Source of the DNA: Lachnospiraceae bacterium UBA3632
GTDB lineage: Bacteria > Bacillota > Clostridia > Lachnospirales > Lachnospiraceae
Length of the DNA stretch: 51,476 nucleotides
Assembly (NCBI GenBank): GCA_002373975.1
Contig: DFKZ01000103.1
Location: 1-51,476 of the forward strand
Reading direction: 5' to 3'
Shown here in pieces: positions 9,266-18,298 of the stretch. Below the pieces are notes generated by a model, which had not been told where the DNA came from, did no database searches, and was given only the letters and a program-made list of their open reading frames with translations. Position numbers and translations under genes: made by a program. Numbering within the stretch: the first letter of the stretch is position 1; every line of letters starts with the position of its first letter.

Positions 9266-10681
9266 TTACTCTTCCTCGGGAGCTTTCTTCAAAAGAAGGT
9301 TCGTAAGGATTCCGAGGATCAGTGCACATGCAACCTCAGTGATCGTAACCGATCCGAAGTTGAGTGTGAGCCCGCCGATACCGGCGATAAGTATCACGGA
9401 CACGACAAACAGATTCTTGTTCTTGTTGAGATTGACGTTCTGTATCATCTTGAGACCGGATACGGCGATGAATCCGTAAAGGGCCATACATACACCACCC
9501 ATTACACAGCTCGGTATCGAATTAACGAAGGCTATAAAAGGTGAGATGAATGAAATGATTATCGCTCCGCATGCTGCGGTGATGATAGTATAAACAGATG
9601 CGTTCTTGGTAATGGCCACACATCCGATGGACTCACCGTAAGTGGTGTTGGGGCAGCCTCCGAAGAACGCACCGACCATGGATCCCACACCGTCGCCGAG
9701 GAGGGTCCTGTGAAGCCCGGGCTCCTTGAGGAGATCCTTTTCAATGATGGAAGAAATATTCTTATGGTCTGCGATATGCTCGGCAAACACAACGAATGCA
9801 ACAGGGATATAAGCTGCTGCGATGGTGCCGATATATGCACCGTTCATCCTGTCAAAGCTTGAATTAAGGAATGTGAAATCGGGTACCGCAAAAAATGTCT
9901 TTATGGATACGCCGCCATCAACCAGAGCGGTAAATGAATCAAACGAAAGAAGCTTGAGCTGGTCGATCCCTGCTGCATTTCCTATAAGGGTCACAACAAG
10001 GCAGAATGCATATCCGGCGAGGATACCGAAAATGAAGGGTATCAGCTTGGCCGTCTTCTTTCCGTATGTGGAGCAGAGCATGGTAACCGCAAGGGTAACA
10101 AGGCCTGCTATAAGAGCAACAACAGGTGTGGCAACAGGTGCACCGGCTTCATCTTTAACACCGCCGGTAAGGATGTCACCCACGGCGTTTCCCGCAAGTG
10201 AAAGTCCGATGATGGCAACGGTGGGTCCGATCACGACTGCGGGCATCAGTTTGTTGATCCAGTCTACACCCGCTATCTTGACGATAAGTGCAATAACTAC
10301 ATACACAAGGCCGGCAAAAACCGCACCGAAGATAAGTCCGAGGTAGCCGAGTGACATTGAAACGGCGCCTGCGAATGCTGCGGTCATTGATCCGAGAAAT
10401 GCGAAGGACGAGCCGAGGAAAACCGGGCTCTTTCTCTTAGTGAAAAGAACATAGATAAGGGTTCCGACTCCGGCACCGAAAAGCGCCGCAGCGGGGCTCA
10501 TCGGAACATATTCCGAACTGCCGAAAAGGGAAGTGCCTTCGGCTATCATTTTCAAAACATTCCCATTAATGATAATGGGAACTACAAGCGTTGCCGTCAT
10601 GATAGCCAGCAGCTGCTGGATGGCAAACACCACAAGAGGGCCGAATTTGACTTTGTCATCAACCTGGTAAATGAGTTTCAT
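9266..10681 (-). CDS. uraA: Uracil permease (NCS2 family)
   Basis: This 471-residue membrane protein is strongly hydrophobic, with about 12 to 14 predicted membrane spans. It has the NCS2 nucleobase transporter signature (KRKSPVFLGSSFAFLG, about residues 86-101) and a conserved TTYGES block (about 343-348) in the substrate region. Uracil is preferred over xanthine because of the overall UraA-like pattern and because carB follows. It would import uracil by proton symport. The start at 10681 follows an AGGAGAG site. A sigma-A-like promoter and a leader with a possible terminator hairpin lie upstream. The last residues are charged, as in other family members. Confidence 0.9.
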   Translation of the reverse strand: MKLIYQVDDKVKFGPLVVFAIQQLLAIMTATLVVPIIINGNVLKMIAEGTSLFGSSEYVPMSPAAALFGAGVGTLIYVLFTKRKSPVFLGSSFAFLGSMTAAFAGAVSMSLGYLGLIFGAVFAGLVYVVIALIVKIAGVDWINKLMPAVVIGPTVAIIGLSLAGNAVGDILTGGVKDEAGAPVATPVVALIAGLVTLAVTMLCSTYGKKTAKLIPFIFGILAGYAFCLVVTLIGNAAGIDQLKLLSFDSFTALVDGGVSIKTFFAVPDFTFLNSSFDRMNGAYIGTIAAAYIPVAFVVFAEHIADHKNISSIIEKDLLKEPGLHRTLLGDGVGSMVGAFFGGCPNTTYGESIGCVAITKNASVYTIITAACGAIIISFISPFIAFVNSIPSCVMGGVCMALYGFIAVSGLKMIQNVNLNKNKNLFVVSVILIAGIGGLTLNFGSVTITEVACALILGILTNLLLKKAPEEE

Positions 10682-10742
10682 TGATCTCTCCTTCTCTCCT
10701 TTGGAGTAATAGAAATAAGTAAAGGAATACTAGATATAGTGT

Positions 10743-10773
10743 AAAAAGTGCCCTTTTTGCCTGACAGGCCACT
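10743..10773 (-). promoter_or_regulatory. Possible transcription attenuator in the uraA leader
   Basis: On the minus strand AGTGGCC and GGGCACT pair with one mismatch and are followed by a run of T, which is terminator-like. An overlapping smaller hairpin, GCCTGTCAGGC, uses the left arm and could exclude the first. The element lies between the promoter and the uraA start. I did not find a clear PyrR-binding consensus. Confidence 0.4.
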
Positions 10774-10787
10774 AATTACCGAAGTAA

Positions 10788-10816
10788 ATCATATCACATG
10801 AAACTCCCTGTGTAAA
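10788..10816 (-). promoter_or_regulatory. uraA promoter
   Basis: TTTACA (10811-10816) and TATGAT (10788-10793) are separated by 17 bases on the minus strand, giving a leader of about 100 nt before uraA. Confidence 0.6.
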
Positions 10817-10889
10817 TTTGGGATAATGACTAAATCTTTCTACAATATCTAGTGATATTTTTATACATTTTCTATTGAATCCACAATAT

Positions 10890-11795
10890 TCAGTATTTCC
10901 TGCGGTTTTTAAGCCCTTCGTACAGCAGTTTGTAGTTCTCGTACCGCTCGGGAGCGATCCTTCCCTCCGAAACCGCAGCCTTTATTCCGCAGTCGGGCTC
11001 GGAGATATGAGCGCATCCGGCGAATCTGCAGTATTTCTCCTCCGGCACAAACTCCGGATAGCACTCCCACAGCTTTTCCTTTTCAACTCCGCACACGCCG
11101 AGCTCAAGGCTTGAAAAACCCGGGGTGTCGAACACAAAAGTATCCTCATCCCAAAGATTAAACAGCTCGGAATGCCTGGTGGTATGCTTTCCACGATCGA
11201 TCTTTTCCGAAATATCTCCGGTTTCCATCACCTTTTTCCCGGCAAGCAGATTTATCAGCGATGATTTCCCAACTCCGGAAGGTCCCGAGACCGCTGTTGT
11301 CTTTCCCTGTAAAAAGCCCTTGAGTTCTTCTATGCCCTCGCCTTTTTTGGCGCTGACCACAAACACCTCATACCCTGCGCTCTCGTATATCCTTCTGAAA
11401 TCATTGCCTGCATCCTCACCCCCAAGGTCCGATTTATTAAAGCAGACCGCACAGGGCAATCCCTGTCTTTCGAGCAGGATCAGCATTCTGTCTATCAGCC
11501 CCAGTGGCGGCTGCGGGCTCGCTATGGCAAATATCACAAGTGCTGCATCTACATTTGCGACAGCCGGCCTTATAAGAGCATTCCTGCGGGGGAGGATCCG
11601 CGTGATGTTTGCCGATTCATATCCGTTTTCCGTAAGGACATCACGTATGGGAGAAACCTCACAGTCATCTCCCACAAGAGGCTTGATACCGTCTTTTCTG
11701 AACAGTCCTCTTGCCTTACATTCATATATACGTTCGGCGGTCTTTACATAGTAAAAACCGCCGATTCCTTTGATTATCTTTCCTTGTTCGTCCAA
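10890..11795 (-). CDS. rsgA: Small ribosomal subunit biogenesis GTPase
   Basis: The 301-residue protein has the RsgA order: an N-terminal OB-fold, then a circularly permuted GTPase domain in which G4 (FNKSDL) precedes the P-loop GPSGVGKSS and the G3 motif DTPGFSS. The C-terminal zinc region contains CRFAGCAHISEPDC. RsgA checks maturation of the 30S subunit decoding centre. It lies 3 bp after prkC, the usual Firmicutes neighbour; in Bacillus RsgA (CpgA) is a PrkC substrate. It ends the rlmN-prpC-prkC-rsgA run. No strong terminator is visible behind it. Confidence 0.96.
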   Translation of the reverse strand: MDEQGKIIKGIGGFYYVKTAERIYECKARGLFRKDGIKPLVGDDCEVSPIRDVLTENGYESANITRILPRRNALIRPAVANVDAALVIFAIASPQPPLGLIDRMLILLERQGLPCAVCFNKSDLGGEDAGNDFRRIYESAGYEVFVVSAKKGEGIEELKGFLQGKTTAVSGPSGVGKSSLINLLAGKKVMETGDISEKIDRGKHTTRHSELFNLWDEDTFVFDTPGFSSLELGVCGVEKEKLWECYPEFVPEEKYCRFAGCAHISEPDCGIKAAVSEGRIAPERYENYKLLYEGLKNRRKY

Positions 11796-11798
11796 ATA

Positions 11799-14246
11799 TT
11801 ACTCCTGTACAAATTGGATACTTCTGGTGATTGTTTTAGTCTCTTCACTTGCAGGTGTAACAACATTTCCTTCGGCATCTTTAACTTCCTCAGTCTTAAT
11901 CACATAAGACATCGTAACGGTTCCTGTTGACGAAGTAAGTCCGTAATAAGTTCCTCCCTGATAAGGGAAAGTAGTTGTCGTGGTATCAAGCACCGGCTTT
12001 CCTTCTGCTGTGGTTACTACAATATGAACCAACGTTCCCGAAATAAACCCGGGTGCTTCTTCAGTCGTGGGCGCTGAAATATTTGCCTCATACTTATAAG
12101 TCACATTCGCTTTTCCGAGGCTGACCGCAAAATCAATTTTGGTTCCCTCATCGACATAGTTGCCCTCGGCCACGCTCTGCTGGCAGATCTTATCCTTTTC
12201 AACGGTATCGCTGTTGATCTGAGTGATCTCGCCAACCTTAAGACCCAGCTCGGTAAGCATTATCACCGCATCGGTCTCGTCCATTCCGATAAGGCTGGGC
12301 ACTCTTACGCTCTTTACTTCTGGGCCGATGCTCACAAAGAGCTCTATTGTGCTTCCCTTGGGAACTGTTGTACCCGAAGCGGGGCTCATGCTTATTACGA
12401 TACCCTCGGCGATCTCATCATCGTGCTGATCGGTGCGTTTAACTATAAAGCCCTCTTTCTTGAGAGCATTCTCTGCTGAATCAACCGAGTATCCCTTTAC
12501 ATCGGGAAGTACCACACCTGCCAGGCCGCTGCTCACCTTGAGGATGACAGTCGAACCCTCTTCTATGGTCATTCCCTCCGCAAGCTCCTTTCCGCTCGCA
12601 TCGGTAGCTCCGATGACTATGCCTGCTTCTACAGTCTCCGACTCCTCATACTCGGGAGTCACCTTAAGGCCCAGTGCAAAAAGGGCATTTCTCACATCAT
12701 CCACATTACCGCCTGCCATAGCGGGAAGAGTGGCAAGCTTGGGTGCTTCGGGTTCATTATCGTCAATTACGGGGCTCTCGGTCTGCTCCGGTTCAGCCGG
12801 CTGCTTGGAGGAGTTACCCGTCATTCTCCCCACCAAAGTGATGACAAGAATGACAATTATAGCTATGATCACAACACCTGCGCCGATGGCGATTATTGTG
12901 GTGATACGCTCCATCTTGGGATTGTAATCCTCCTCGCCCTCAAGGCCTGTTCCTTCGTATTCCTGAGGGTATCCGCCCTCATAATTATCCTCGTTATAAG
13001 GCTCCTGCTCGTAATTATCCTGAGGATAGTTTTCCTGACCGTAACCGCTCTGCTCGTAGCCGCCCTGCTCATAGCCGGAGTTATCATAACCGCCGCGGGA
13101 AGGCTGCTCATAATAGCCCTGATCGTAGCCCTCTTCCGCATAGCCCTGATTATCGTTATATCCTGCATTTTCTTCATAATGGGGAGCTTCACTGTAGCCC
13201 CTGCCATCATATGAAGAATTATATTCTTCCCTATATTCTTCTCTGTATTCTTCTCTGCTTTCGGGGTCGGGTGCCGCACCGGGAGCAAGCTTCATAAGCC
13301 TCTCTTCCTCGGTGGGCTGTTCCGCATTGCTGCTTACTTTGCTCTTTACGTGCGCAACCTCTTCTTCCGAAACGATCCTGGTTCCGCCGAGCATCTCGTG
13401 CTCACCTCTCACAACAAAATCAACATCGGGTGTGAGCAGCGCCTGCTTAAGATCTGCGATAAGCTCCTGCATGTTCTGATAGCGCCTGTCGGGAGACTTT
13501 TCACAGCACTTGAAGATGATGGATTCCACACACTGAGGGATCTCGGGTACATATTCTCTGGGAGAAGGCATTTCCTCCTGAATATGCTTGATCGCTATGG
13601 CAACGGTTGTCTCACCGTTAAAAGGTACACGTCCGGTGAGCATTTCGAACATGGATATACCGAGAGAATAAATGTCGCTCTTCTCATCGGAGTATCCGCC
13701 CCTTGCCTGCTCAGGGGAAGTGTAATGAACGGACCCCATAACATTCGAAGTGATGGTATTGCTGGTGGCTGCCTTGGCTATACCGAAATCGGTAACCTTA
13801 ACCTTTCCGTCCCTTGAAATGATTATATTCTGGGGCTTGATGTCACGATGAATGATATGATTTGCATGCGCAGCCTCAATACCAAGACTCACCTGAATAG
13901 CAATGCTCACCGCCTCTTTGTAGGTAAGACGTGCCTTCTTTTCAATATATTTCTTGAGGGTGATACCCTCTACCAGTTCCATTACGATATAGTGAATGTC
14001 GTTCTCTTCGCCTACATCATATACATTGACGATATTTGAGTGCATAAGCCCCGCTGCAGCCTGGGCTTCCACGCGGAACTTCGAGACAAAGTTCTCGTTC
14101 TCACCGAACTCAGCCTTCAACACCTTGACAGCAACATTCCTGTTGAGCTTGGTATCGAGAGCTTTGTAGACATCGGACATTCCGCCGGTGCCTATCTTCT
14201 CAATGATCTCATATCTGTCATTTATTATCATTCCGATTTTGACCAT
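11799..14246 (-). CDS. prkC: PASTA-domain serine/threonine protein kinase
   Basis: This 815-residue kinase has an N-terminal catalytic domain (about residues 1-270) with the glycine loop IGTGGMSDVYKA, catalytic HRDIKPQN and DFG. One membrane span follows at about 447-470 and three PASTA repeats lie outside (VLPDVKGYS and VRVPSLIGM begin two of them). PASTA kinases sense muropeptides or lipid II and control growth, division and dormancy exit. The linker at about 330-440 is unusual: it is packed with tyrosine, glycine, glutamate and glutamine. The C-terminal 100 residues after the PASTA repeats look like an extra beta-rich domain. AGGA lies six bases before the start. The partner phosphatase gene is immediately upstream. 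Confidence 0.95.
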   Translation of the reverse strand: MVKIGMIINDRYEIIEKIGTGGMSDVYKALDTKLNRNVAVKVLKAEFGENENFVSKFRVEAQAAAGLMHSNIVNVYDVGEENDIHYIVMELVEGITLKKYIEKKARLTYKEAVSIAIQVSLGIEAAHANHIIHRDIKPQNIIISRDGKVKVTDFGIAKAATSNTITSNVMGSVHYTSPEQARGGYSDEKSDIYSLGISMFEMLTGRVPFNGETTVAIAIKHIQEEMPSPREYVPEIPQCVESIIFKCCEKSPDRRYQNMQELIADLKQALLTPDVDFVVRGEHEMLGGTRIVSEEEVAHVKSKVSSNAEQPTEEERLMKLAPGAAPDPESREEYREEYREEYNSSYDGRGYSEAPHYEENAGYNDNQGYAEEGYDQGYYEQPSRGGYDNSGYEQGGYEQSGYGQENYPQDNYEQEPYNEDNYEGGYPQEYEGTGLEGEEDYNPKMERITTIIAIGAGVVIIAIIVILVITLVGRMTGNSSKQPAEPEQTESPVIDDNEPEAPKLATLPAMAGGNVDDVRNALFALGLKVTPEYEESETVEAGIVIGATDASGKELAEGMTIEEGSTVILKVSSGLAGVVLPDVKGYSVDSAENALKKEGFIVKRTDQHDDEIAEGIVISMSPASGTTVPKGSTIELFVSIGPEVKSVRVPSLIGMDETDAVIMLTELGLKVGEITQINSDTVEKDKICQQSVAEGNYVDEGTKIDFAVSLGKANVTYKYEANISAPTTEEAPGFISGTLVHIVVTTAEGKPVLDTTTTTFPYQGGTYYGLTSSTGTVTMSYVIKTEEVKDAEGNVVTPASEETKTITRSIQFVQE

Positions 14247-14281
14247 AACTAATCCTGCATTCTAAAGTAATTCTTTTTATC

Positions 14282-15013
14282 TCAGTCCTCGTATCTGATA
14301 AGGATAACCGAAATATTATCCTTACCTCCCGCGTTGTTGGAATCCTCTATAAGCGTTTCAACCGCTTTTTCGAGATCCGGCGCTTTTTTGATGATCCTGC
14401 ATATCTCATCATCTTCAAGCATGTTGGTTAGACCATCCGAGCACAGGAGCACAATGTCTCCGTCCAAAAGCTCCTCGGTGTAAAGATCTGATTCTATGTA
14501 ATCCTTAACACCCACAGCACGGGTTATTATGTTTTTATCCGGGTGGTTTCTGGCCTGTTCTCTCGAGATACTGCCACTCCGTATCATATCCTCCACAAGG
14601 GAGTTATCTACGCTGAGCTGGCGTATCGCACCGGCCCTTATCAGATAAATGCGGCTGTCTCCGACGTTGATCGCCTGAAGATATCTGCCGACAAATGTAG
14701 CGGCAACGACCGTTGTTCCCATCCCCATATATTCCCTTACGGCATTAGCCTGGGTATACACTTCGATGTTGGCTGCTTCAACCGCTTTGGTCAGTATCAC
14801 CTGAGGGTTCTTTTCAAAAGAGGAAGCCACATAATCTTCCATCACATCCACAGCGGTCCTTGATGCGTAATCACCTGCCGCATGTCCTCCCATACCGTCT
14901 GCCACGATAAAGAGGTTTGAAAGGTTCCCAAGCTTTTCCGCTCTGGTGTATACGTAGTCCTGATTAATTTTTCTCTTCTTTCCAATGTCCGTTCCGGAAA
15001 AGCTTGTCAGCAC
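14282..15013 (-). CDS. prpC: PP2C-type protein phosphatase (PrkC partner)
   Basis: The 243-residue protein carries the PPM/PP2C metal-binding motifs: DIGKKRKINQD near the start, VADGMGGHAAGD, GDSRIYLI, CSDGLTNML and GKDNISVIL. It should remove phosphate from serine and threonine in proteins phosphorylated by PrkC. The start is a GTG with GGAG about ten bases upstream; the reading begins MLTSFSGTD. It lies between rlmN and prkC in the conserved order and is probably cotranscribed with both. No membrane segment is visible, so it is cytoplasmic. Confidence 0.94.
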   Translation of the reverse strand: MLTSFSGTDIGKKRKINQDYVYTRAEKLGNLSNLFIVADGMGGHAAGDYASRTAVDVMEDYVASSFEKNPQVILTKAVEAANIEVYTQANAVREYMGMGTTVVAATFVGRYLQAINVGDSRIYLIRAGAIRQLSVDNSLVEDMIRSGSISREQARNHPDKNIITRAVGVKDYIESDLYTEELLDGDIVLLCSDGLTNMLEDDEICRIIKKAPDLEKAVETLIEDSNNAGGKDNISVILIRYED

Positions 15014-15050
15014 TGATTTTGTCTCCGATCATGCCGCGATTTTTGCATTT

Positions 15051-16091
15051 TTACGCAAAATACGACTGCTCCTGCATTACCTTCCTTCGAAGCTGTCCGC
15101 AGGCGCCGTCAATATCGCGACCCATTTCTCTTCTTATAGTAACATTTATTCCGTTTTTTTCAAGCTTATTTTGAAAAGCACGTATCCTTTTTGTATCGGA
15201 AGGAGCGTAATCCCGCTCTTTTATCGGGTTCACCGGAATGAGATTCACATGCGCCCCGGTTTTCTTTGCCAGCTGCGAAAGTTCAGCAGCATCTTCATCC
15301 GAATCGTTAAAGCCCGCCACAAGGCTGTATTCGAAGGTTATCCTTCTGCCGGTGATCTCATAGTATTCCCTGCAAGCCTCTATGGTTTCACTTATGGTAT
15401 AGCTGTTTGCCACAGGCATTATCTGCTTTCTTTTTTCATCCGTGGGTGCATGGAGGGAAAGCGCCAATGTGAGCGCATACTTTTTCCGGGCAAATTCCTT
15501 TATCTTCGGTACAAGTCCGCAGGTAGAAACCGTGAGGTTTCTCTGGCTGATGTTGAGGCCGTTCTCATCAGTGAGCATCTCGATAAATCTGGTGAGATTA
15601 TCGAAATTATCCATTGGCTCTCCGCTTCCCATCACCACCACATTTGACACTCTCTCGGATATATCCCGGGTTATCGCGTAGATCTGACCCAACATCTCCC
15701 CTGCGGTAAGACTTCTTGCGAGCCCGTCTATGGTTGAGGCGCAGAATTTGCATCCCATCCTGCATCCTGCCTGGGATGAGATACATACCGAGTTGCCGTG
15801 ATGATACCTCATCAGCACGCTCTCTATCATATTTCCGTCCGCCAGCTTGAAAAGGTACTTCCTGGTTCCGTCCAGTTTTGATTCCTGCACATCAACCTTT
15901 TCAAAGCCTCCGAATTCAAATTTTTCCACAAGCTTTTCTTTAAGGCTTTTGCTGACATTGCTCATCTCATCGAATGAGAGAGCGCACTTTTTGTGGAGCC
16001 AGTCATATACCTGCGAAGCCCTGAAAGACTTTTCCCCCAGCGCTTCCATTTCACTTTTCAATTCTTCAAGGGTTAATGATCGTAAGTCCAT
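15051..16091 (-). CDS. rlmN: Dual-specificity 23S rRNA/tRNA adenine-C2 methyltransferase
   Basis: This 346-residue radical SAM protein has the CxxxCxxC cluster motif as CRMGCKFC (about residues 109-116), followed by the family pattern VVVMGSGEPMDNFD. A C-terminal GACGQL supplies the methylated cysteine. RlmN methylates A2503 of 23S rRNA and A37 of some tRNAs. Its start is only 24 bp after the stop of the first island gene, with just a weak GAAAG site and no obvious promoter in the gap. Expression of rlmN-prpC-prkC-rsgA may therefore depend on transcripts passing through the island. Confidence 0.96.
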   Translation of the reverse strand: MDLRSLTLEELKSEMEALGEKSFRASQVYDWLHKKCALSFDEMSNVSKSLKEKLVEKFEFGGFEKVDVQESKLDGTRKYLFKLADGNMIESVLMRYHHGNSVCISSQAGCRMGCKFCASTIDGLARSLTAGEMLGQIYAITRDISERVSNVVVMGSGEPMDNFDNLTRFIEMLTDENGLNISQRNLTVSTCGLVPKIKEFARKKYALTLALSLHAPTDEKRKQIMPVANSYTISETIEACREYYEITGRRITFEYSLVAGFNDSDEDAAELSQLAKKTGAHVNLIPVNPIKERDYAPSDTKRIRAFQNKLEKNGINVTIRREMGRDIDGACGQLRRKVMQEQSYFA

Positions 16092-16115
16092 TTACAAAAA
16101 CTTTCTATTCCCGGA

Positions 16116-17822
16116 TCAAGATAAAGACTGTACATATTCTTTCCCGCGAATCGATAAAGAAGTGAAGTCATGTTTTCCGTTTTTATGCGGTATTACATCA
16201 ATAACTTCAACATATTTGGGAATTTCATATTCCGGTAAAACTTCATGACATCGTTTCATAACAATCTCAACAATACTTTCATTCGTAAGATTGCTCCCTT
16301 CCTGCTTTTCGCAAAACAGCATAGGGACTTCTACATGTTTCTCATCCGGAACACCAACAACGACGCAATCTTTAATCTCTTCCATCTCAAGCACTACTGT
16401 CTCTATCGTTTCAGGAGCAATTTTGAAACCATCCATCTTTATCAGTCTTTTTGTCCGTCCCTTAATAAAAACAAATCCATCAGAATCTATATAGCCCAGA
16501 TCGCCGGTGTGAATCCACTCTTTTCCATCTGTATGTTTTTGCTTTATTCTTCTTGTTTCCGTCGGATTATTAATATATTCAACAAACATACTATCCGACC
16601 TCATACATATTTCCCCAATTACATCTATTGGCAACTGATCGCCACTTTCTGTATCAAACGAGTGAACCTCAACGCCTTTTAACGGAACTCCGGTCGAGTC
16701 AGGTTTCATAGCATATAAAGGTGACAAAATCGCTGCTCCGCACATCTCATTATTTCCGTATCCATTAATGATTGGCGTATTAAACATGTGTTCCATATTC
16801 AACAACTCCTGCGGGGCAATCTTATCACCCCCACAAATGAATGCGGAAACGCTATACAGTCCACGCATTATCCTGGACAGCTCCTTCTCCTTCATTTTTC
16901 TCTCGGAATCACAACCTTTTTCATTAAGCATTTCAATTTCACACTTAAGCGTCACAATTCTGTTGTAAATATAACGAAAATGAAAAGGTGCTCCACACGC
17001 AAAATCAAACTTTCCTAAATCATCGAATATAGCTTCTTCTCTTACATAAGGAGTCATCACCGCGGTCATACTGAAAACTAATGCAGCATATACAGAATTG
17101 CACAAACCGTAGATAATAAAAGGCGGAACAGAAATATGCATTCTTTTGCCATCTGCAAATGGAAGATCTGAAAAAGATTCTTTGAGCATTTCCGAATTCA
17201 GATTATACTCTGTATGCAGAATGGACTTTGACCGGCCTGTACTCCCACTCGATTGTATTATCAGCGACGGCCTTTCCTTTATAAACTTTACTGGCTCTGT
17301 TTTAGTCCTTTCGTTTCCACTGTTTATGAAATCTTTGTATCGAATAATGCGATTATCGTATCTGATCTTGTTTTTATCTCCACCGGACTTTCCTTCTTTA
17401 AACAATAATGCTCCCTTAACGATTGGTTTCAAATAATCTTTGGGTGAAACAATTACTATTTTTTCAGGACAAATCTCGGATAAAACAGTTATTATGTTTT
17501 TCGCTACCCCATCAAACGCAATTACAATCTTGCAATTGCTCTCATTGATTTTCTCAATAAGATCCGATTCTTTTACCCGCACATCAATCCATTTTGAGAC
17601 AGCTCCTAATTTGCTCAAAGCCAAAAGGCATTCCTGCACAACCGGCATATTTATTGAGATAATTCCTACACAATCTCCTTCTTTAACACCGCTTCTTCTG
17701 CAAGCATCTGCAAAGCGATCGACTCTCTTAAACAGCTGACCAAACGTTATCTTCGTGCCAAAAAAATCTATTGCAATAGTCTCCGACCGTGTTTCATTCA
17801 TTTCCTTGACTAACGAATACAT
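16116..17822 (-). CDS. AMP-binding acyl-adenylating enzyme, phase-variable, currently OFF
   Basis: From the first in-frame ATG this reads 568 residues of a class I adenylate-forming enzyme. It has the ATP loop QSSGSTGRSK, the GYGNNEMCGA region, hinge motif WIHTGDLGYIDSDGF and a C-terminal PHKNGKHDF with the catalytic lysine. Such enzymes activate a carboxylic acid as acyl-AMP; the substrate is unknown. The ATG at 17822 has no ribosome site. The same frame stays open upstream to the CTGT tract at 17875-17923, beyond which AAGGAGG and a TTG start occur. Initiation there reads through the tract in another frame and stops at TAG immediately after it. Losing one unit or gaining two would join the frames and give about 601 residues, the length of the paralogues at 18432 and 21847. 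Confidence 0.8.
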   Translation of the reverse strand: MYSLVKEMNETRSETIAIDFFGTKITFGQLFKRVDRFADACRRSGVKEGDCVGIISINMPVVQECLLALSKLGAVSKWIDVRVKESDLIEKINESNCKIVIAFDGVAKNIITVLSEICPEKIVIVSPKDYLKPIVKGALLFKEGKSGGDKNKIRYDNRIIRYKDFINSGNERTKTEPVKFIKERPSLIIQSSGSTGRSKSILHTEYNLNSEMLKESFSDLPFADGKRMHISVPPFIIYGLCNSVYAALVFSMTAVMTPYVREEAIFDDLGKFDFACGAPFHFRYIYNRIVTLKCEIEMLNEKGCDSERKMKEKELSRIMRGLYSVSAFICGGDKIAPQELLNMEHMFNTPIINGYGNNEMCGAAILSPLYAMKPDSTGVPLKGVEVHSFDTESGDQLPIDVIGEICMRSDSMFVEYINNPTETRRIKQKHTDGKEWIHTGDLGYIDSDGFVFIKGRTKRLIKMDGFKIAPETIETVVLEMEEIKDCVVVGVPDEKHVEVPMLFCEKQEGSNLTNESIVEIVMKRCHEVLPEYEIPKYVEVIDVIPHKNGKHDFTSLSIRGKEYVQSLS

Positions 17823-17874
17823 GGTCTGGTGAATATTTAATCTCTTTACCGGGTTTTCTCTGTAAAAACTACAC

Positions 17875-17923
<49 letters not shown>

Positions 17924-18058
17924 AAAATGGTCATCCTCCTTGGTTTATGTGTCAAGTATTTCTTCGTTTTAGAGTATAAATCTGTTCCGGTTCCTCGGAT
18001 TTAGTATACTTCAGTGTGTTACTTGAAAAAAAAAACAAACATTTGTTCGTATTTTCTG

Positions 18059-18087
18059 TTGTGCATCCATCCAACTTTTGCTATAAT
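18059..18087 (+). promoter_or_regulatory. Promoter of toxin cassette 1
   Basis: TTGTGC and a perfect TATAAT are 17 bases apart. The transcript would begin at or just inside a CTGCAGG/CCTGCAG hairpin (18092-18110), which could protect its 5' end. Confidence 0.65.
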
Positions 18088-18202
18088 ATAACTGCAGGGC
18101 AATCCTGCAGAGGTGTTGCTATACGGTAAGCGGTTGACCCTTCGTTCTTTTCGCGGAGGGAGTCTTTTTCACCCTCCGACTTTACGGAAGGAGGGGATGC
18201 CT

Positions 18203-18298
18203 ATGACAGTGCTCGATATAATGGCATTGCTGTCCTTTTCGATAGCGGTGTTCCAGTTGGGATATCTGTTCGGAAGCGAACAAAAGAAAAAGAAATAA
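18203..18298 (+). CDS. Small hydrophobic holin-like toxin, copy 1
   Basis: A 31-residue peptide begins MTVLDIMALLSFSIAVF, forms a single membrane helix and ends in KKKK. This resembles the putative holin-like toxins of type I toxin-antitoxin loci in Firmicutes (TxpA/Fst-like small peptides). AAGGAGGGG lies at 18188-18196; an ATG two codons upstream (18197) sits too close to it. A longer open frame from 18113 runs through the leader hairpins and is unlikely to be translated. The CCCTCC near 18171 can pair with an upstream GGAGGG or with the ribosome site itself, so the leader may control translation. A convergent antisense RNA is predicted. Toxicity is inferred from size and layout. Confidence 0.65.
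   Translation: MTVLDIMALLSFSIAVFQLGYLFGSEQKKKK

Noticed and set aside
10740..10860. Purine-type riboswitch upstream of the permease
   Set aside because: The conserved core bases and the three-way junction of purine riboswitches are not present.
18113..18298. 61-residue ORFs at 18113 and 23866 as the real small proteins
   Set aside because: The extra N-terminal part runs through leader hairpins and has no ribosome site. AAGGAGGGG points to the internal ATG of the 31-residue peptide.
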